Source: Magicicada septendecula
Taxonomy: Eukaryota; Arthropoda; Insecta; Hemiptera; Cicadidae
Assembly: GCA_034769895.1 (NCBI GenBank)
Contig: CM068368.1
Span: forward strand, 338,543,076 to 338,607,075
Direction of reading: 5' to 3'
Length of the DNA stretch: 64,000 bases
How positions within the stretch are numbered: position 1 is the first letter of the stretch; each line of letters begins with the position of its first letter. A model generated the notes under the pieces. It had not been told where the DNA came from and did no database searches. It saw nothing but the letters and a program-made list of their open reading frames with translations. Both the position numbers and the translations under genes were made by a program. Positions 57,838-64,000 of the stretch are shown one piece after another.

Positions 57838-60800
57838 GCAAACACACACACTCGTGTATATGTACAGAAATGTAAAATGACACACATATAAAGAACATTA
57901 ATAGTAACAGAAATTCATACACATATAGGCCTAAGTATATTCATATTTATCAAATACAACAACATTGAATTTTGACTATTAAGCAATATGCGAGTAGATC
58001 GTTATAGTTCCGAAGGCTGCACCGGATTTTCTAATTTAGTGAAACCGGTGAATTTATTTACCGAGTTGTGTTGTTAGTTTTATGAACGACACCTTATTAG
58101 TTAGTGGATTACGTTTGGTGTTAACTTTCTCTGAATGTAACGAACTAAGGACAAACCGAAGCGTTTCGTCACAACGCTGCTAGAATATCGTACACAATAT
58201 TCACTTCACATGCACGTCGTGTGCATATCTTGTTGAAAGTCTGATTTCATGTGCGTGAGATATCTGGATAGTATGGTGTCATTGGATATAAGGCCCACCG
58301 AAGATATTAAGTCCATGATAGTACAGGAGAAAGTAGCTTTTGTAAAAAAGGAGAAGCTGGAAAATTCGAGAAACGCCATCTTAAAATAAGGAAAAGTCTC
58401 TTCAAGTTTTTTTTGTGTGAAGCGGGTCTCTTTACGTCTCTGAAACATGGGCCACTGAAAGGCGGAGAGTAAATTATTAGATAGAACAATATATATATAT
58501 ATTAGAGAAACACTTGGGATGTTTTTGAGGTATAATGCTGGAAGAGAATACAATTGATTTCATTAATAAGTAGGCATAGGGTGAATCGAAAAGGTGAATG
58601 AAAAGGGTTGAGGTGAGGTTGATTAGCAAAATGCAAGGAGACGGCTGAGAAATCTATTCTTAATGACATACTAATGTCTTAATGACTTATGTATTTGAAA
58701 GGTTATACGGAAGGTTATACGGGCTACAAACAGAGGGTGATGAACAGGGAGACTAGATTATTATCTACGACTAGGGTCGCTTGAAGAAAAATAGAATTTG
58801 TACGCATAAGAATTAGATTGAATAAACAAGGTGGATTTAACGTGAAGAAAGATAAATAGGCCTATATTACACTATTACCACAAGAAGGTTTGAAAAAAAA
58901 TTAAATTAATTGAGGAAAGGAACAAAATCTGTAACCTTAGTGTTGAAAACAGGGCATGCGCAAGAAAATATGCAGTATATCTGAACTATTTTTCTCATAT
59001 AAGGTTGCAAGTTTTGGAATTTAAACAAACGGAACATACGAAAACTGTTAGCTTCAAAGAGGATTCTTTAAGGGAAAGTTGTAGGACATTTAGAACAATA
59101 TATTATTCAAGATATTCCAAGAAGCCCCAATACATAAAAGTATTACTTTGAACGAAGTGGGAAGGTGACGCTTGAAATGTTTTGGGTACATTGACGTCGC
59201 CAAGAAGAAGAGAAAGACAACAGGTGAGAGCAGATTAGGGAAGTGATGCGACTGTGATGGTAGGGTAATATCTGAAGGAAGTCAGATGTCAAGAAAAGCA
59301 GCACCAGTTGTATATGATGTACTACGACAACGAAAGTACGACTGTGACAAGGGGTACGGATAGAAATCTAAGATTATTTCATTCTTTCAGCGGTTTTAAA
59401 TTCGGGATTCATTTGTAACAGTGCACACATGTATTTGTAAACATTTTTGAATCGGTATAACTGACTAATTTAATTATGTTTTTGGCCGTTGACTAGACGA
59501 CTCAGTGGTTGAAGTCCGACTGACACAACGTTCACTTGCGCTGGCTATTTGTGGATTCATATACTGTAGCTGAGTTTTGGTTCTTAATAGTAATTCTTTT
59601 CTTCCTTGTTAAAGGTGTTGTTCCAGGTTGCCATGTCAACGATTTTACACTACACTACAGTTAGTTCCATGTCTTCGTACGGCTCTAATATAATCTTCGT
59701 TGGACATTCCGAATATATTATTTTAGGCATTTTTCTTACAGACGTCAGTCGAGATGTATGTTACACTCGTTCTCGATTCATATAGTTAGAGTGGAGATTA
59801 AAAATAGAGATTATAAATAACTTGTCTGACGGTTTTATTTACGAGTCTTTTTTCTTGTGTTTGGCAGAAAGTCATAACTTCTCTTATCTGTGCATTTACG
59901 TTTGGCACCATCACTTTTAATAAAAACCTAAGAGATTCAGAGTTCCTTTCATGAACTGACAGTAATTTGTAGATTAATATGTACCCCTGAACTTGCCAAA
60001 CAAACTATTTATGCCTTAATGTTCGTCAAACAGATCTTGTAATTCCGCAGAGTTTACTACTATGACCTACGTTTGTAAATTACTGCTCTCGTAGCTTGGC
60101 TGAATATTTGAAGCTGGTGGAAGCGTTGTAGATATTAAAACAACAGTCGTTCTTACAACCAGTGTCGTCCGCTCACCTGACAAAGAAACATTTGATATAA
60201 AGGTTAAAATACCGTATAAGAAACAGGTAATGTCTGAACCCCAGCAAAGGTTACATAGCTGTAAATTACTTTCTTTGCCCGTAAAGTTCAGACGCGTAAC
60301 TACAAAGCGAATGACATCTATGAAACACTCTCCGCATCCGTTTGATTACCGTTGTTTCCTTTATAAGGCCGAAGTAATAGGTTTATTGAACTGATTACCA
60401 TGTTTGTCATTCTATATAAAGAATAGATCTTGTAGGGTTTTCTTAATTATTCTAGTACCTACACTTAAATGATAAATTATTTCACTACGGTGTAGTGGAA
60501 TACAGTCGAGAAGGAAAACATGATTAATGAGACGACAAGTAGAAAGTGAAGTCTGAGAATAAATAAGAAAAAGACAAACATTATTATTAAAGCTTGATAA
60601 TATACATTACCACTGGCTCAGGAGGTAAACACTGATTATAGGGCTCAGATTTCTAGGTAAAATAATACAAACTATAGGAACGGTATGCTATAAACTATCA
60701 ATTGAATATCGTCAGGATGAATCACTTTGGAAAAATAAAATGTGTCTGAAGAATAATAATAAATACTAATAATAATAATAATAACACGTAGTAATAGTAA

Positions 60801-60875
60801 CATATAGAATAATATATTTTTCTTATGTTATAAAAGGAATTATTTAAGCTAAAACGCGAATCTTGCATTACCTAA
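57837..60875. other. Non-coding stretch, nothing firmly recognised
   Basis: A 115-residue minus-strand frame (58206-58553) and LINE-like wording near 59170-59340 (FGYIDVAKKKRKT) are too weak to call. No repeat of note. Confidence 0.5.
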
Positions 60876-61261
60876 CACATCAGATAATTATAACGAATGC
60901 GGTATAATTACAATAACTACGGATCGCTCAAGGACCATGGAAAACTATAATGAGAATATCGGAGACAACAACACATCAGATAATTATAACGAATGCGGTA
61001 ATAATTACAATAACTACGGATCTCTCAGGGACCATGGAAATCTTAAATGAGAATATCAGAGATAACAACACATCAGATAAATATAACGAATGCGGTAATA
61101 ATTACAATAACTACGGATCGCTCAGGGACCATGGGAAACTATAATGAGAATATCAGAGATAACAACACATCAGATAAGTATAACGAATGCGGTAATAATT
61201 ACAATAACTACGGATCGCTCAGGGACCATGGAAAACTATAATGAGAATATCATAGATAACA
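60876..61261. repeat. Minisatellite, four units of 97 bp
   Basis: The word AACGAATGCGGT recurs at 60892, 60988, 61085 and 61182 (spacing 96, 97, 97). Each unit runs ACACATCAGATAA ... AATTACAATAACTACGGATC ... AGGACCATGG ... GAATATC. Units are 95% or more alike by eye. The period is not a multiple of three, and the repeated frames (64 residues, two of them) arise by composition. Confidence 0.95.
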
Positions 61262-62163
61262 TGTATCCGTTTAGGAAAGATAATTAAAAATTATGTGTAA
61301 TGAAACTATACTTTATACTCAGTGTGTGTTATTTGAAACACACCTAATAATCTGAATGTGTTACTGAAATCATGTATGTTTTGTCAAATTATACGTTAGT
61401 CGAAGATTAAAAGTAAATTGCAGGGTAATCCATCTGCACTAGAACGGGTAAAAAATTAATTAAGTTAATGATTACAGATAGTTATTCACAGACATGATAT
61501 ACGTATAGATATAGATAATGATATAGATATTACAGACATATCCCCTTTCAAGTGAAATAGAGAAAACGTTTTGTAAAGGAAAAGGATGAAAAATGCTTGA
61601 ACATGAAGACAGAAACGATATTAGGGAAATGTAGTTCTTCCGAACTTGTCAGACAGTAAGTGCACATTAGCGCCATCTATTCATCAAATGAAACTACTGT
61701 TGTTGTTTTATATACAACTACTAGGTGGCAGTTAAGTCTGCGTTTAACGCTATTTGCAAATCGGTAAAAGAGTGTGTGAAAGTAGTCATTGGCTTTTGAA
61801 GTTTTGTAAAAATGTATTAGGAGAACTTAAAGTAAGCAACTGCTAAAAACTTGACATTGAGTTGCGTGAATCTGATAAAACTGTGATAACGGCATCACTA
61901 TAATTTGTCGTCTTCATTAGAACAAATTCTTAATCGTTATTTCTTCTCTTCATTTGTTAATCATATTTAAGTTGAAAAATTCAGAAATACCATTGAATCA
62001 AATGGGATTCGTAAGAGGTACAATAACAGAATTCGTAATCGTATATGTACATTCTGAAGTATTCCTATTTACAATTCCTGTAATTATTATTCTGTTATTC
62101 CTATTAGTTCTGCCATTCTTGTTACAATTTAGACATTTCTGGTGTATATATTTAACTAATAGG

Positions 62164-62164
<1 letters not shown>
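61262..62164. other. Non-coding stretch, nothing recognised
   Basis: AT-rich with a small GATATA patch near 61500-61530. No gene or element seen. Confidence 0.55.

Positions 62165-62206
<42 letters not shown>
62165..62206. repeat. (GT)21 microsatellite
   Basis: Uninterrupted GT run ending in a short G run. Confidence 0.97.
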
Positions 62207-62209
<3 letters not shown>

Positions 62210-63059
62210 GGGCATTTCAACTTAAGTTTACGTTGTTTGAGACTGACGCATATATTTTGTTACTACATTATGCTCGAACTGGCACACATTTAGTTACCAA
62301 AAAGTGTAAACGAATAAGAACAAACAAATCTAAGAAGTTGGATATAATATATTACATTAAACACATTTCTAATTAACACAGTGACTATGTTTGCTTAATG
62401 AAATAATATTCTGATCTGATTCCGATCTGGAAAAGTAATATTCGCAACTGAAGGAATAATGTTGAGTAGACGTCATTAGTGTGATGGAATTAAATCGACA
62501 CCAGAGGTAATATAACAAGTTTTATTAAACGGTTTCATTCAAATTACGTTTAACTTAACAATTCTTCCTCCTAAATTAAAAAAAAAACATTACACAAATA
62601 CTCATAATAAATAATAACAATAACTAAAATAATTAGTTTTAATAAATCGTAATTAAACAAAAAAACATTTTCCGATCTCCAAACAGATTGGGTCTGTACA
62701 CCATTCATATTCGTATGCCTCAGCTAATTCTACCTGTCACGTAGACAAAAAGTGGAAAGGCATCAGAATCCTCCCGACATAAGGAGGGACTATCGTGTTG
62801 TTTAGAGGTCTGCCTCGTTATTCATCAAATTGTTATTTGTCGGATCAATAGTGCGTATTCCATTACGCAATAAACAACAGACTTGGCATTGCATAGCGGT
62901 TTATATCGTTTTGTCCGTCGTCATAGGAATATTATGAAATTGGTCTTTACTTGGAACTCTAATTCCTACAAAAACAAAAATCCATAATGACCCATGGAAA
63001 TAGTATTACTCTTATTTCCTTATTCTATCAACTAAGTTTAAAATGCTCGCACACTTTCA
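62207..63059. other. Non-coding stretch, nothing recognised
   Basis: AT-rich; no open frame of note. Any terminal repeat of the transposase-like gene that follows was not found. Confidence 0.5.
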
Positions 63060-63504
63060 TTATGAGCATGTTGCATTGTGTAATGTCCTCATTTGATTTT
63101 CATAGGGCCCTTTAAACCTGCTTGCCACTGTGCCACCTACACCACTTTTGTTGCTGAAAATGCCACTCGGCTTCGACATTAAAATCTTTTTCATGAAAAC
63201 ATAAATTAGTAAAATTTTTCTTGTTTTTGTGTTGAGCAGCGTTTCCATCAGAGAAGTAATAAATCTTATTTATAACTTCAAACTTTGCTTCAAAAAATTC
63301 AAGAAGCTTTTTCTGGAAGCAGTAAACCTCTTCGGTGTTGTGTTCAAGACAGTCTGTATTACACGTAGCTAATATGCTCTGTTTTTTCTTCTTGTCTTTT
63401 ATGGTAAACCACAAATGGGTGGACAGTGGCATGATCACTTGACCAATGGTAGCTCTCGGCTTCGTCTTGAATAACAAACGTTTTTTAAGAGTAATTGTTC
63501 GCAA
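63060..63504 (-). pseudogene. Transposase-like protein fragment, superfamily unknown
   Basis: Minus strand, 130 residues from ATG at 63504, then a shifted frame to about 63060. Blocks: TDCLEHNTEEVYCFQKKLLE, INKIYYFSDGNAAQHKNKKN, FTNLCFHEKDFNVEAEWHF, then in the next frame SGVGGTVASRFKGP. I recall FSDGAAxQYKNxKNFxNLC...AEWHF...GGTVKR from a widespread but poorly described repeated gene of aphids, cockroaches and cnidarians, presumably a transposase. SDG may supply an acidic catalytic residue. The switch of frame lies right after AEWHF, where the family has several more residues, so a short deletion is likely. The 5' part upstream of 63504 is not visible. Confidence 0.62.
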
Positions 63505-64000
63505 GAAGAAAAAATTAGATAATTTTTTCTCACTATAAGTCTCTATAATACATAAATGTTAACCAAGACCACTGTCTGTATTTTTCACTTCATCATATAT
63601 CCACAGCTTCATAAAACAACACGTTACAATTAATTACACATGTTATTAAATGCAATTCTGGTACACGACGGAATGCAAGCACAATGCAAGAGTGAGGGAA
63701 GCGCTTGAATCTGTGTTGACATGTATAAACCTGTTAAAACATGAACATTTTCAGATTCAAGTTACTAATTATACTGAAATTAAGTGAGATTATCTATAAA
63801 TTCTAACTATATAATGTAGTGACAAAGAAGTGTTTTATTTGTGTAGTAAAAAATGATGATAGATTAAATATAGTAGGTTTCCATTAATAGTGGCAGATTA
63901 GCCACTGTCTTATACTTTGTTTTAGGCTGAACAACACATTTGTACGTTTTATAAATCATGAACCCATTACCATCCCACTTTTAAAATTTGGTGATATATT
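63505..64000. other. Non-coding stretch, nothing recognised
   Basis: AT-rich to the window edge. If the transposase-like gene is longer, its 5' part should be here, but no further motif was seen. Confidence 0.5.

Noticed and set aside
59170-59345. Possible LINE C-terminus (FGYIDVAKKKRKT)
   Set aside because: Only one weak motif, no GRPR..W block and no tail; too little to call.
60876-61261. Array as CRISPR-like
   Set aside because: Units are contiguous 97-bp repeats without unique spacers, in a eukaryotic context.

Overview
The window reads as intergenic or intronic DNA of an animal, most likely an arthropod and probably a hemimetabolous insect. The evidence is AT-rich sequence with no dense coding, long CA/GT microsatellites, and decayed transposable elements of families common in insects: RTE-like and Jockey-like LINEs, a Penelope-like element, PIF/Harbinger, mariner and a Ty3/gypsy fossil. 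A cockroach or termite source is my inference, from remembered LINE 3' ends with TGA-type tails, and cannot be proved here. I see no host protein-coding gene, tRNA or rRNA that I can defend. Most long open frames are chance frames, or frames forced by microsatellites.

Layout. 0.8-2.4 kb: a tandem-repeat block (five units of about 163 bp) framed by two direct copies of a 300-bp module. 2.4-4.1 kb: a minus-strand RTE-like LINE with a long GAA tail, itself hit by a second short LINE with a perfect 13-bp target duplication. 6.0-6.3 kb: a 260-bp LINE 3' end with TGA tail and target duplication. 6.37-8.14 kb: a truncated PIF/Harbinger element with recognisable splice sites, whose two genes appear interleaved on opposite strands. 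8.26-8.95 kb: a small inverted-repeat element with a fresh 91-bp duplication. 9-26 kb: no genes; microsatellites, a 52-bp x 6 minisatellite, an A-skewed 2-kb stretch and a foldback. 26.0-26.8 kb: a Jockey-like RT fragment. 33.9-35.2 kb: the 3' part of a Penelope-like element (RT end, GIY-YIG nuclease, terminal region with a hammerhead-like core). 36.8-40.7 kb: an almost full-length two-ORF LINE on the minus strand, the best preserved element here. 42.9-43.9 kb: a deleted mariner with terminal repeats and TA duplications, next to the end of a minus-strand Jockey-like LINE (43.95-45.5 kb). 46.0-50.1 kb: one LINE split by a second, nearly full-length RTE-like LINE. 52.5-54.0 kb: a Ty3/gypsy pol fossil. 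60.9-61.3 kb: a 97-bp x 4 minisatellite. 63.06-63.5 kb: a broken transposase-like gene of a superfamily I cannot name.

Nothing here acts as a pathway or operon. The genes are element proteins: reverse transcriptases with apurinic or GIY-YIG nucleases, cut-and-paste transposases and one helper DNA-binding protein. Their nesting gives an order of events. I found no convincing new functional system. The points most worth a second look are the interleaved Harbinger genes, the ribozyme-like core of the Penelope terminus and the 163-bp repeat block.
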